A stretch of 64,000 nt of DNA. Origin: Triglochin maritima (taxonomy: Eukaryota > Streptophyta > Magnoliopsida > Alismatales > Juncaginaceae). Shown here piece after piece: positions 53,115-64,000 of the stretch. The translations under genes were made by a program, and so were the position numbers. Below the pieces are notes generated by a model. It saw only the letters and a list, made by a program, of their open reading frames with translations. It made no database searches and was not told the origin of the DNA. Location of the stretch: NCBI GenBank assembly GCA_963682175.1, contig OY821774.1, positions 41,492,201-41,556,200 of the forward strand. Reading direction: 5' to 3'. The stretch's first letter is position 1, and each line of letters starts with the position of its first letter.

Positions 53115-56045
53115 TAGACCTGGGTACCGGGTCCGGGCCCAGTGGCTCGTTGGGCTATTCGTGTCGGGCCGGGGGACCCAATACGATAGGCAGGCCTCGG
53201 TCCTGGCATGGTGGGTCGGGCCGATTTCGGGGTCAGGTTCGGGTTCTTGTTGGTCGGGTATGTGGGTTTTATTTTTCATACAAGAGATATTCAAATAGAA
53301 GTAACTTACAAAGATTAAATTAAAAATATTATCAAATTATGATTTCAACAAAATAATCAATTCATCGATGTCATTGCCTCACCGACTACCTCATCTACCC
53401 ATCCAAACCAAATGTGAAATTTTATTAAGTACAATAAATTTACAAATTACATACAAATCCTAATGTCTTAAGTATTACAATTGTATATTATATATAATTA
53501 TAAATAGTGCATTCGTCTTCGTCGGTACGCTCATTGATTTGCGTGTTCTGCATTTTATCTGTCGCGTTCAACTAGTCTTTCATGCAAATGTTTATCTCGA
53601 GTGATCTGTTGAGCGTGTTGTGCCTCTTGTCTGTCAAGACTCGTTTACTTGTATTAAATGTAGACTCATACGCCACAGTTGACGCCGAATGAGTTAGTAA
53701 ATCGTGTGTTAATAAAGAACTAATGGAAATTTAGCAGAGTTACATTTTCACTAGTCTAAAACATCCAAAAAAAATGTTGCTGCATGAGATAAGTACATTT
53801 CACTATTTAAATATTCAGTTAATTCGTTATGTGTTTCATTTTGTACTAATTTTAATTTTTTGTTTCTTATTTAACCAATTCCATTGAGAGTTCTCAGCAT
53901 CTTCATCTTAATCCACAAATAGGTGTCATGACGTTTAATTAGCAATGTTTGAACCTATTTGATTAATATTATGTAATCTTTCATATATACTAAAATATCT
54001 ATTAAGGTGTATTTTAATTTCTATTAAATAATCTTCACAACCTTTATGATTCATTTTTTTCAAAATAAGTAAATTTGTAAACTAATCATTTTAAATCTAG
54101 GATTCATAACAAAAGCTAAACAAAAAATCAACGGTGAAGGTTTCCAGTATTTATTAAATTTAGTCTCTATTACATTTATAATTTCTACAAAACTAGTATT
54201 ACTACTATATTTCATAAATATTTTAGTAATTGAAAGTAATTCAGATATAAATATGCTAGCAGTTGTGTAATATGTTCCACTTAATGCCTTAGTTAAAAAG
54301 TTATGTAATAGTTCTCCCTTGACAATATGATGCATTACTTCTAACATAATTCTACAAGTTTTCCAATCAAGATTAGTTAAAAGTTTTCATTTTATTTTTC
54401 ATTATAAAAAGCTGAAATTAAATGGAGTATAAGGATAACGACATTTAATAAGTAGTGTTTCATCTACGAGAGACATCTAATTTAAATTTCCTACTAGAAC
54501 AAAATTTTCTAAATTCTTGATATTATATGTACTATTACTACCTATAAAGACAATAGTATCTCTAATAATTTGTAAAATGAGGTTTATTATTTTAAGTTCA
54601 TCTTGTACAACTAAGATTAAAATATGACAGACACTTCTAATATGAAAAATAATATGATCTAAAGGTGGATTACATAAATTTTAAGTAATTTTGTTGTTGC
54701 AGAGTTATTAGTAGCATTGTCAAAAAAATTGTACGCATTTATTTTCTATTGAATAAGTTTGCAATATGTCTCTTATCTAGTTATATATAATCATAGTATG
54801 TGTGGGTGCAAAATCGGTGCAAAAGAAATAATTTGTTTATGTAAAACCCATGAATCATCTAAAAAATGAGAAGTTATGAAACAATATGGAAAGTCGTTAG
54901 GACCGTTCTAAACATCGCTAGTTAATGTTATCTTAGAAGTCATTGATGCAAATGTATTGATTAAGTCAATTTTTCCGGTATCAAATTTTTTATTTGCAGC
55001 AATATTAAATGTTCATAAGGAAAATGATTGAAATTGTGGGTCATGGTAACTAAATGTCCTTTTGAGCTTTGGATATTCACATTGGCTAAATGATAATACA
55101 TTTGTAAATATATATTCAACAATTACATTTCTACCTTTAATTGGATCATATTTTCCTAGTTTTTAAATTTCCACTACTGTTATCTAAAATTGTTTGTTGC
55201 GAACTAGATGATTCAACAATTTTACGTATACATTTTTCGGCATGTCTTGATAGATGACCAGTTTCATTGCTACTAGGTGCAGTAAATTGTGCTCCACATA
55301 TTTTACATATGGCGATAGTTTTACCATTTTATATTGGCTTGTGTCAAAATCTTCCCAAAAGTAACTAGTTCTTTTTCTAGTACTCTTACCTTTGGATTTT
55401 TTAATTGATGCACTAACAAGTTAGGTGATGAATTAATTAAGAGTTCAAATGTCATTGAAATTAAAAAATATGCAAACAAAAATCTATTTTTTAAAAATGA
55501 AAAAGTCATGATAATTAACTAAATTATGTTTAATTAAAATACCATAATCCTAATTAATAAATTTAAAGAGTAAAAAAATGCAAACGCAAATGTGAGAAAC
55601 GAAGAAGATGTGTCAGTGTGTCGCGAAATCGAATGAATTGGGTAGTAGCTTTAGGCTTTTACTCTAACTCAACCCGCTTCCAATACAATTAAAACACTTA
55701 GTGAAATACCTAAAAGAGTAAGTAAGAAGATTGGGAGAGAATGAGAAAAATTGTTGTGAACATATGAATATAATGAGAGGTTTATATAATTTTTTATAAT
55801 TATATATTTGTTATTAACATATTTTCGTAATAAAAAAATCCAACTGTTATAATTGTTGGGGCAATGACACAACATGAGCCGCTATAATAGTCGTTGGGGA
55901 GTATCGTGTCGGGTCCGCTAGGTCAGGCAGCTCGACCTCGCATGACACAACATGAGCCTACCTAGGCCCGTGTCCCTTAACGTGTCGGGGCCCAACATGA
56001 TTGGTTTTGGGTAGGCTCGGGCGTGGAGCGGGCCGACCCGACTAT
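53115..56045 (-). mobile_element. Decayed hAT transposon with BED finger and hATC remnants
   Basis: Seen on the minus strand, from right to left: GC-rich end DNA with GGGCC phrases (55880-56045); a TATATAAACC box near 55788; a BED zinc finger (about 55210-55320) reading CKICGAQF..ETGHLSRHAEKC; RNase H-like core pieces (about 54520-54900) such as DDSWVLHKQIISF and SVCHILILVVQDELKII; the DUF4413-like block (54060-54347) with FNKYWKPSPLIFCLAFVMNPRFK; and the hAT dimerisation domain (about 53560-53725) with VAYESTFNTSKRVLTDKRHN, where a Trp codon is TAG (53572-53574). The left end TAGACCTGGGTACCGGGTC matches the hAT fragment at 19287. Many stops and frameshifts are present; it cannot encode transposase. 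The right boundary is approximate and no target duplication was found. Confidence 0.85.
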
Positions 56046-56079
56046 TAACCAACATCATTACCTCCAATTATTTTAATCT

Positions 56080-57333
56080 TGAGTCTCACTTAATCCTAGT
56101 TAGATTTGTAGTATCGTGAGGGTCTACAATACTAATCACTTTTACCCTAATTACCTACTTATTTAACTATCAAAGATATATACAGCGGAATTTAAATTAA
56201 ACAAGTAAGTAGGGAAGGAATAAGCAAACGACAATGGAACACGAGGGTTTTTACAGAGGTTCGGCCACCGCCTACGTCCTCTCTTGCAAGCTCCGCTCGA
56301 CACTTCGAGCTTCGCTCGAGTCTTCACTATCCACTCCCCGTTCCGGGCCGGAAGAGAACACCTTTTACAAAACAAGCACCACGAACACCCTCACTTGCTA
56401 GACCTTCTTCCTCTCACAATCCGAGAGGGAACACTTTGGGCTTTCACCGAAATCCTTGCTCCTTGAACAACAAATGAGTGGGACAATACTCTCTAAATAT
56501 TGAGCATACTTTGAGTATGATTTGGCTATGATCAAAGGTGTGAAATTTAGGTTTAGAGTGTGGGATTGGGGAAATTTGAGCTTGGGAGTTTCTCTCTAAT
56601 GTATTGGACAACTATTAGTGGAAGGGTTGTGTTAAAATGTGTTTTACAACTCTTTATATAGCCATTAGAGAGAATAGATCCGTTGGGGTTGATTGGGTGA
56701 GTGTTGGTGTAGGATACACAAAATAGAAACTCGCAGGACCCAATTCTGAGGTAATTCGGTCGACCGGATCGGGATGAACGGTCGATTGTTAGGCAGTTTT
56801 GAACACAATTTGGTCGACCGGTTAAGTAAAGGTCGACCAAAAGTGTATACACGGTCGACCAAAAGTGTATACACGGTCGACCGAAACCGGGCAGTGAAAA
56901 CACAAACAGGATAATTGATCTTCCGGTCGACCAAACGGTCTGTATCGGTCGACCGAAAGTGGACGGGCAGTTTGGGTTCAGGTTTAGTGTTTTTCGGTCT
57001 AAGTTTGGGTGATCTATTGAAGTCCAAATTATGTGAAATTTCGTGTGTGACTTCTATAAGGAACCTAATGTGTGTTTAACTTGATTTTAGCTCAAGTATG
57101 CTCAATTTACACAAGTTCCTAAGACTCAAAGAAAATACAAAATATATGTCTTCAAAAGAGCTTGATTACATGTCTTGACTTGATTTTCCTTTTTTCCTTG
57201 AGTCTTGATCACTTGTAGAGGTTAGCACAAAGTAATATATATGGAATGCAATATGTGTGCTATTCTACATGATTATAATTAAGATTAGGTTGATTAAATC
57301 ATCAAAACATAGATTAAGGCCAAAACGCCAACA
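56080..57333 (-). mobile_element. LTR D, relative of solo LTR C in opposite orientation
   Basis: On the minus strand it begins TGTTGGCGTTTTGGCCTTAA, close to the start of solo LTR C, and shares the GGTCGACCG-rich part (56755-56965), a TATATAAAG box (56653-56660), a GAGCGAAGCTCGAAG / GCCGAACCTCT region and a similar 3' part. The left edge is uncertain (placed at a TGAGTCTCAC). No convincing 5-bp duplication was found, so it may be truncated. Confidence 0.65.
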
Positions 57334-58028
57334 AGATTAACCTTAATCAATCTCATCTCCAATCCTATTAATAGAAAGGAATATCCCAATGTTGGAGATG
57401 TTGGAAACAAAGGATGAATATGGGCGGACGGTAGCGTAGGTTTTATCCAATTTCATTATATATTTAATTTCTATTCGATCAAATGATAACATGTATTCCG
57501 TCCTACATCCCAAAGACACTTAGTTTAGTTTGGATGTGGCTCCCAGATATGAGCTTCTGGGAATGTGGATCCAGGAGCAACTTCTTCCCCAGAGGATAGG
57601 AGTTTGTTTGGACGAGGAGAAAGTTTCTCGGAGTCCTAGATGTCTTGTCGAAGTAAATTCTCAAATTACCCTAAACTTTGATTAAATAAAAGCTTATACA
57701 GGTATGTTGGAATTAACAGGGGAAAAATTGTTACAAAAATCCAACAATACTAAAATCAAGTAAATCAACAATACTAAAATCACGACTAATAAGGAAATTT
57801 TATTTCCTTTGCTAAGAAGAATGAAGACAGAAATTTTTTCCATTGCCATGATGTCGCAATTAAGGTGGGATAAAATGTGGAGCCTCTCGATCTTTCCCTT
57901 TAAATTAAAGATCTTTACACCGTTTTTGTGACAGCAATCACGGTGTAAATATGTCCCCACCAAATGTTTTATGCTAATTATTTTGTGAGGTGATTACAGA
58001 TAATTATTTTATACAAATTAAACAAATT
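57334..58028. other. Intergenic, no gene seen
   Basis: No coding motif. Contains a GGCTCCCAGA..AGCTTCTGGGA inverted phrase near 57538-57565. Confidence 0.4.
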
Positions 58029-58400
58029 GACAGAAGGCAGCAATAGTAAGGAACATGATTTCTTTTACTCCACCTTTTGATCTTTCTCTTCTCCATAAGT
58101 TAAAGCAATAACATTATGTTACTTGTGAACTGGGTATTAGAGCTAATTATTTCGTATCAAATGATTACGAAAATGATTTAAAACAGAAAAAATACTTATG
58201 AAAATTCATGTGCTGTGAGTCAGGAAAGTAGAGCTAAGTTATTGGGATTGGAATGTACATCAGTTAATGAGCCTTACAAGTTTACTTTGATTGATTTCAC
58301 AAGTAACATGTTGTTATTGCTTTAACTTATGGAAAAGAGAAGGGAAAGATCAAAAATAGAGTAAAAGAAATAATGTTCCTTACTATTGTTGCCTTCTGTC
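58029..58400. repeat. Foldback element with about 100-bp arms
   Basis: The left arm (58029-58129) starts GACAGAAGGCAGCAATAGTAA and ends ATGTTACTTGTGAA. The right arm (58296-58400) is its inverse, ending TTACTATTGTTGCCTTCTGTC. The two match over nearly their whole length with small indels, and similarity may extend a little outward (ATACAAATT / ATACAAAGT). The loop is about 165 bp. No reading frame. A foldback-type DNA element or a small-RNA hairpin locus are both possible. Confidence 0.85.
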
Positions 58401-58869
58401 ATTTTTTTATACTTTGTATAAATTAAAAAGATACTAATGTTTTCGGTATGACAAAAAATGAAATTGATCCAAGTGCGAAGTAAAATGATAAAAGTGATCT
58501 CAACGTGTCGAAAATGGAAAGCAAAAGATAATCTTCTTTTAGGTACAAAATGGTTTCCATTATAAAAGATAAATGGAAGTCCAAAAGGTATTTGATGTTT
58601 ATTTTTCCACGGACATGTAATAGGTTCCTTTCAAATTTTTATGTTGTCATTAGAGTTTCAAAAATGGGAATCGTGTGATCTAGAATCAAGTACCGATATA
58701 TGGACCAAAAATTTCTAATAGAAATAGAAGGTATTGAAAAAGAATAGTACTTTTTGTGAAAGATTTTTTTCTTTTTTGGCAACAAGTTGCAAATGCAATG
58801 CTGAGATTCCAAGGAAATAATCTTAATCCTAAGATTGCTAAGATTTTTTTAGCTTAATCCAATTAAACT
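58401..58869. other. Intergenic, no gene seen
   Basis: AT-rich spacer without coding motifs. Confidence 0.5.
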
Positions 58870-58877
58870 AACCTCGA

Positions 58878-59149
58878 CAGGGGAGAGCTTCTGTCCGAAC
58901 CCGGACCGGACCCAGATTCTCTCCGGGGTCCGGACCGAAGACCGGACCGGTCAGATTTGGTCCGGACCCATCGATCCGGTCCAAAAACCCGGACCATACT
59001 GAATATTTGTGAGGATTTTTGGGTTTTGGACTGAGATCGGATCGGACTGGACCGAAACTCGAATCCCTCCCGAGATCCAGACCGAAACCCGGACCGGTTG
59101 GTTTCGGTCCGGACCGAACCCGGACCGGACCGAATTCTGCTCTCCCCTG
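58878..59149. mobile_element. hAT-type hairpin MITE rich in CCGGACCG
   Basis: Termini CAGGGGAGAGC and the inverse GCTCTCCCCTG; exact 8-bp duplication AACCTCGA (58870-58877 and 59150-59157). The arms are made of GGACCGGACC and GGTCCGG phrases, like the fragment at 33700-33900. 272 bp, no coding sequence. Confidence 0.92.
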
Positions 59150-59487
59150 AACCTCGAGTTGGTTGACATTATACTTCTTAACCTTTCAAATGATGAATGA
59201 TCCTCCTCTATGAATTTTATTAAGGGTTGCATGCCCCAAGTTTTTTTAGAGGTTACCAAATCAAAAGAATAAATTATCAATCTAAAATAACCAATCAATT
59301 TGGAGAATCAACAGAGTCCATTTTAACATATAAGAAACTAAAATTTTAATCTGATAGGCCCATGAAAAGCACCGATTATTGATTTGTAATATAATTACTC
59401 AACGTCCGTTTGGGACATCGAGCGTTTGAGTATGTGATCGATCCTGAAAAGTTATATTTGAGAGGTGGATAGATTTTTGAGTCTCGG

Positions 59488-60019
59488 TGTAACGTCCCGT
59501 TTCAGAACCCGCATCGAGTCCGGGTCCCAGTTCGTCACTCATGTGCTCACTGACCCACAACACCCACCTATTGCCACAAAACTTAAGTTGGTAAGTGTTA
59601 TGGTAGTGGGCTCATGTCTTTATATCTCACCCCAACATTCTCATGTTAAGCAATGTGAAACTAAACTTGGGGGTTTTACAACCTACCCCACTTGAACACC
59701 TGACGTCCTTGTCAGGGTCAAGCCACTCAGTCACCAGACGTTGTGGGATTCTAGAGGTGGCTCCCACCCTTTAGGTGTAGCACTTAATTCCCACAATTCT
59801 GTCTGGTTCAGGCTCTGATACCATCTGTAACGTCCCGTCCCCAAACCCGCATCGAGCCCGAGTCCCGGTTCGTCACTCATGTGCCCACTGACCCACAACA
59901 CCCACCTATTGTCACAAAACTTAAGTTAGTAAGTGTTATGGTAGTGGACTCATGTCTTTATATCTCACCCCAACATTCTCATGTTAAGCAATACGAGACT
60001 AAACTTGGGGGTTTTAGAC
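59488..60019 (-). mobile_element. TRIM (miniature LTR retrotransposon)
   Basis: Two LTRs of 193-194 bp (59488-59680 and 59826-60019) flank a 145-bp interior. On the minus strand each LTR runs TGTAAAACCCCC to CGGGACGTTACA; the right copy has its first bases changed (TCTAAAACC). The interior begins with a tRNA-Met primer-binding site (59811-59823) two bases after the 5' LTR and ends with a purine tract AAGTGGGGTAGGT before the left LTR. Flanking CTCGG (59483-59487) and CTGGG (60020-60024) form a target duplication with one mismatch. No coding capacity, 532 bp in all: a textbook TRIM layout. Confidence 0.93.
59811..59823 (-). other. Primer-binding site of the TRIM
   Basis: On the minus strand TGGTATCAGAGCC, the initiator tRNA-Met complement, two bases from the LTR end. 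Confidence 0.85.
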
Positions 60020-60024
60020 TGGGA

Positions 60025-60683
60025 TCCCAAAAGGTTATGTTCAGAGGTAGATAGTTTTTTTGAGTCTGGGATCCTAAAAATTTATGTTTGAGAGGTGGAT
60101 AGTTTTTTAAGTGGTTCAAAGTTTTTGAATTGTGAGTTTAATTGTTACGTTTGGGTAAATAGAGTTTGGTTTTTTTTGGTTTCAGGTACCTTTCTAGATG
60201 TTAAACACTAAGTTGTTTGAGATATTTTTTAAAATTTTGATGACTCATTTTATATACAAAAATGACCACTTATTTAAATGTTATATATTGTTAATTTTGA
60301 TCTTTTAACCCAAGTCAATTTATAGATCTTTTTCAATATAGTTTTCAAATTTAATTAATGTTGATATTGTTCATCTAAGTTGGATCATTACACACTAAAA
60401 ATTCTCTTCGGAAAAAAAATACACCATCAAATTTGAAAAAAAAAATAGTTCATTCAGAAAAGCTAATTTAAAATAATATATGCGCAATTTAGTGACTCAA
60501 ACATTTGGGAAAATTATAGAATTTGATGAAAATTGTGATCCAATTAACGTTTTTGAGAAATTAACTTCATTTGTGAAATTTTAACTCATAGATCTAATTT
60601 TTATTAATGGTAAGAATGTCCAAAAAGTTGGTGTCTCATGAAAAGTTAGGTGAGAATATATTCTAAAATCAAACAAAAATGAA
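60025..60683. other. Intergenic with a short duplicated phrase
   Basis: GGGATCC(C/T)(A/T)AAA..TTATGTT.(A/C)GAGGT.GATAGTTTTTT occurs at 60023 and 60068 and, diverged, at 59445 before the TRIM. No gene seen. Confidence 0.5.
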
Positions 60684-60697
60684 TGTTAGCTTCTGAC

Positions 60698-61109
60698 TGT
60701 TAGTCTTTTATTTGCTTCATGATTAATGCACAACAAAACTCTAATTGCACATTATAGGATCTTGAACAAATGATTTCCACAATGATATTAAAGAGAAGAC
60801 AAAGAACACATACCTTGTTCCATGATTCTATTCAACGAAGAGAAATCTCCAATTGCTATGAATTGATTTCTCCCTCTCAACCTCACACACCTTTGCTTGA
60901 TAGAAGTTTTGATGGAGAAAACTAACTTGTGTCTTTGGAAGAGGGAGGACCAATCCTTTTATAGAAGTATAGGGAGTAACCACCCATCATGGTGTAACTA
61001 CCCACTTACCATAAATCTCTCTTAATTAATTAATTGATTATTAATTTCGTAATATTATTAATTTAATAAAGTTGACACTTAATACATGGGTTACAAGAAA
61101 TATCTAACA
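60698..61109 (-). mobile_element. 3' LTR of copia element 3
   Basis: On the minus strand it starts TGTTAGATATTTCTTG at 61109, right after the purine tract GGGGTAAGTGGGAGAA (61110-61125). It ends in CTAACA at 60698, or possibly 60684, where a second CTAACA occurs. CTATAAAAGG on the minus strand near 60955-60966 is a likely TATA box. The matching 5' LTR lies beyond the right edge of the window. Confidence 0.8.
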
Positions 61110-61559
61110 TTCTCCCACTTACCCCATGTAACATAATTCAACTTCAAGTATTTAATAACAAAACATAATGTGCAAAATTTAAGCTAAATTCTTCCTTATA
61201 TCAATTAAAACATTAGTCACTACTAAGTATGAAAACCTATAAGGATCATGGCGGTTGTGCGTCATAGATTCTGACACATTCCCTTCCATGTATCACAATA
61301 TAGATTTCATATTTAGTATGATCATTAATGAGAGATATCATAATGGTCTAACGATTATGTCTTTATAAAAAACATTTCCTGTTTAATCACATAAATCATT
61401 GATGTACATGTACTATAATAATGAAACAGAAAAATATAATTTCAGAAACAATTCATAAGCGAATTCAAGAGGTCAACAACATAACATACATACTACATTA
61501 GTATGCATCATCAATAATTGTTTTCAATAATGCCCATCCGTTCAACATGTTCCCTAAAT

Positions 61560-64000
61560 GTCTATGGTGGCAAACCTTTAGTTAACGGATCCGCAACCAT
61601 TAAATTGGTGCTTATATGTTCAATTGACACCCTTTGTTTCTGAACTTCTTCTTTAACGGCATAGTATTTCAATTCCATGTGTTTAGCACCTTTCGAATAC
61701 TTGTCGTTCTTAGAAAAGAAGACTGTTGCGGCATTATCACAATAAATTTTCAACGGCTTGGCAATAGAGTCGACAATTCCAAGTCCTAAAATATAATTCC
61801 GCAACCATAAACCATGAACTGTAGCCTCAAAGCATGCTACAAACTCAGCCTCCATAGTGGACGCGCAATGACAGACTGCTTCACACTCTTCCAAGATATT
61901 GCCCCTTCAGCTAAAAGAAACAAATATCCAAATGTAGATTTTCTAGTATCTACACATCCTGCAAAGTCTGAATCTGAATACTCAATCACCTCGAGGTGAT
62001 CAGACTGCCTATAAGTGAGCATGTGATCCTTCGTTCCTTGCAAGTATCTTAATACTTTCTTTGCAACTCTCCAATGATCTATTCCAGGATTGCTTTGATA
62101 TCTACCCAGCATACCGACAGGAAAACTGATGTCTGGTCGAGTACAAGTCTGAGCATACATCAAACTTCCAGCAATGGATGCATAAGGAATATTCTCCATT
62201 TGTTTATGTTCCAATTCATTCTTTGGACGTTGTTTAAGATTAAATTTATCTCCTTTCTGAATTGGAACAACACCTGCTGAACAACTTTCCATCTTAAATC
62301 TCTCTAAAACTTTGTTAATATATGCTTTCTGAGACAATGCTAACAATTCTTGTGATCTATCACGGAATATTTCTATTCCTATCACATAGGATGCCTCACC
62401 TATATCTTTCATTTCAAAGTTATTAGAGAGAAATTTCTTGGTTTCATGTAATAAACCAAGATCATTAGTAGTTAGCAAGAGATCATCAACATACAAAATC
62501 AGAAATATAAATTTACTCTCACTGACCTTCAGATATATACATCGATCAACGACGTTTTCATTAAATCCGAAGGAAGTAATTGTATCATTAAACTTGAGAT
62601 ACCATTGACGGGAAGCTTGCTTAAGTCCGTATATTTATTTCTTAAGTTTACACACCATGTGTTCCTTTCCTTCAATTACAAAACCCTCAGGTTGTTCCAT
62701 GTATACTTCTTCATCTAAATTTCCATTGAGAAATGCAGTTTTCACATCCATTTGATGCAACTCTAAATCATAATGAGCTACTAATGCCATAATAATTCTA
62801 AGAGAGTCCTTTTTAGATACAGGAGAAAACGTCTCTTTGTAGTCAATACCACTTTTCTGAGGAAACCTTTGGCAACAAGTCTAGCCTTGTGTCTTTCGAT
62901 ATTGCCATTAGAATCGAGTTTAGTCTTAAAGACCCACTTACACCCAACTCTTTTAGAACCTTCAGGCAATTCTACAAGATCCCAGACTTTATTGTGATAC
63001 ATTGATTTCAATTCTTCTTTCATGGCATCCAACCACTTAATAGAATTAGTATTTTCCATGGCTTGTGAAAATGAAACTGGATCTTCATTAATTCCAATGT
63101 CAAGTTCTGACTCTTGAAAATAAACCACATAATCATCAGAAATAACAGGTTTCCTTGGTCTTTCAGACCTTCTTAATGCCACTTCATGTGATTCATTTAC
63201 TAAAGTTTCATTGTTGACGACTTTATTGTGAGGTGTTTGGTCATTCATTTGTTGTTCTTGTACATTGTCAAATTGATCTACAATTGTAGGAACAACATTA
63301 GAAGAAGTAATGGGTAAAGAAACTTGCACCCTTACTTTTTGAATTTCCACTTTACGTGGTTCTTTACTCCCACTAATCTCGTCGTTTTCAATGAATTTAG
63401 CATTTCCAGTTTCAACAATTCTCGTACTATGGTTATGACAATAAAATTTAAAGCCTTTAGATTTTTCTGGATAACCAATGAAGAAACCACTGGTCGTTCT
63501 TGAATCCAGTTTCTTTTCATGTGGATTATAAATTCTTACTTCCGCCGGGCAACCCCAAACATGCAGGTGCCTTAAACTAGGTTTCCTTCCCGTCCACAGT
63601 TCAAAAGGAGTCTTTGGAACTGCCTTACTAGGAATCCTGTTTAACAAATACATAGCGGTTTTTAAGGCATGCATCCACAATGATAAAGGCAATGAGCAAT
63701 TATTTAACATACTTCTAACCATATCCATTAAAGTACGATTGTGCCTTTCTGCAACACCATTTTGTTGTGGTGTGACTGGCATTGTGTATTAAGCACAAAT
63801 ACCACGTCCTTCAAGAAATTTAGCAAATGGACCAGGACATTGTCCACTTTCATCATACTTTCCATAATATTCACCATCTCTATCAGATCTAATTATTTTC
63901 ACCTTTTTGTCCAGTTGTCTTTCAACCTCATTAACAAACACCTCTAAAGTATTTGCTGCTTGAGATTTTTCATGCAACAAATATACATAACCATAACGTG
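61560..64000 (-). pseudogene. Ty1/copia element 3 integrase-RT-RNase H, damaged, runs off the window
   Basis: The domain order on the minus strand is that of copia. Integrase core from the right edge: SDRDGEYYG (second Asp), then VTPQQNGVAERHNRTLMDM with the catalytic Glu; C-terminal integrase with HVWGCPAEVRIYNPHEKKLD. RT: KWLDAMKEELKSMYHNKVWD and GCKWVFKTKLDSNG, then the YVDDLLLT active site near 62490. RNase H: TRPDISFPVGMLGRYQSNPG, SDSDFAGC, STMEAEFVACFEAT and LMVADPLTKGLPP (stop at 61562). Damage seen: a TAA for Gln at 63789-63791, a one-base loss near 62873 just after KGF, a TAA for Ser at 62635-62637 and another one-base loss near 61860. These four lesions rule out a working polyprotein, but the sequence is otherwise well kept, so the element is fairly young. 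Confidence 0.9.

Overview
This window looks like nuclear DNA of a flowering plant, probably a eudicot. It is AT-rich and sparse in genes. It carries P-class pentatricopeptide (PPR) genes of the restorer-of-fertility-like kind, a senescence-regulator S40 gene, and many plant transposable elements: Ty1/copia, Athila-like Ty3/gypsy, hAT, CACTA, MULE, RTE-type LINE and TRIM. I cannot name the species. No tRNA, rRNA or CRISPR locus was seen.

Only three loci look like possibly working protein genes: PPR genes at 6841-8706 and 16482-18359 (both minus strand) and the small S40-family gene at 36917-37357 (minus strand).

Layout. 1-3.3 kb: AT-rich DNA, then a 2-kb LTR-like unit (A) with terminal inverted bases and a near-perfect 5-bp target duplication. 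3.3-29.3 kb: a cluster of PPR sequences, all on the minus strand (one shredded fragment, two long ORFs, one pseudogene), separated by an inverted second copy of the LTR-like unit (B, 9.6-11.9 kb, carrying a hairpin hAT MITE), RTE/LINE scraps, a hAT fragment, and a copia element apparently split by an Athila-like gypsy element (20.4-27.3 kb). 29.3-35.3 kb: MITEs in TA microsatellites, a six-unit tandem array of roughly 340-435 bp units interrupted by a 5'-truncated RTE LINE with a 12-bp target duplication, and a collapsed copia element. 35.3-39.2 kb: the S40 gene and unannotated flanks. 39.2-45.4 kb: a 6.2-kb LTR element with 231-bp LTRs and no recognised coding sequence; one LTR holds a hAT MITE and the other preserves the empty site. 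45.6-47.8 kb: a MULE with long terminal inverted repeats, carrying convergent remnants of a plant-mobile-domain gene and a MURA-type N-terminal region. 49.6-51.1 kb: a solo LTR. 51.3-52.7 kb: a non-autonomous CACTA element. 53.1-56.0 kb: a decayed hAT transposon. 56.1-57.3 kb: a second LTR of the solo-LTR kind. 58.0-60.0 kb: a foldback element, a small hAT MITE and a TRIM. 60.7 kb to the right edge: the 3' two-thirds of a copia element whose 5' end lies outside the window.

The most interesting biology is (i) the PPR cluster, where gain and loss of whole repeats, a shared premature C-terminus and nonsense decay can be read by comparing the copies, and (ii) a spaced GGTCGACCG motif that recurs in structurally unrelated mobile elements. 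Nothing here proves a new system; both points can be tested by computation.
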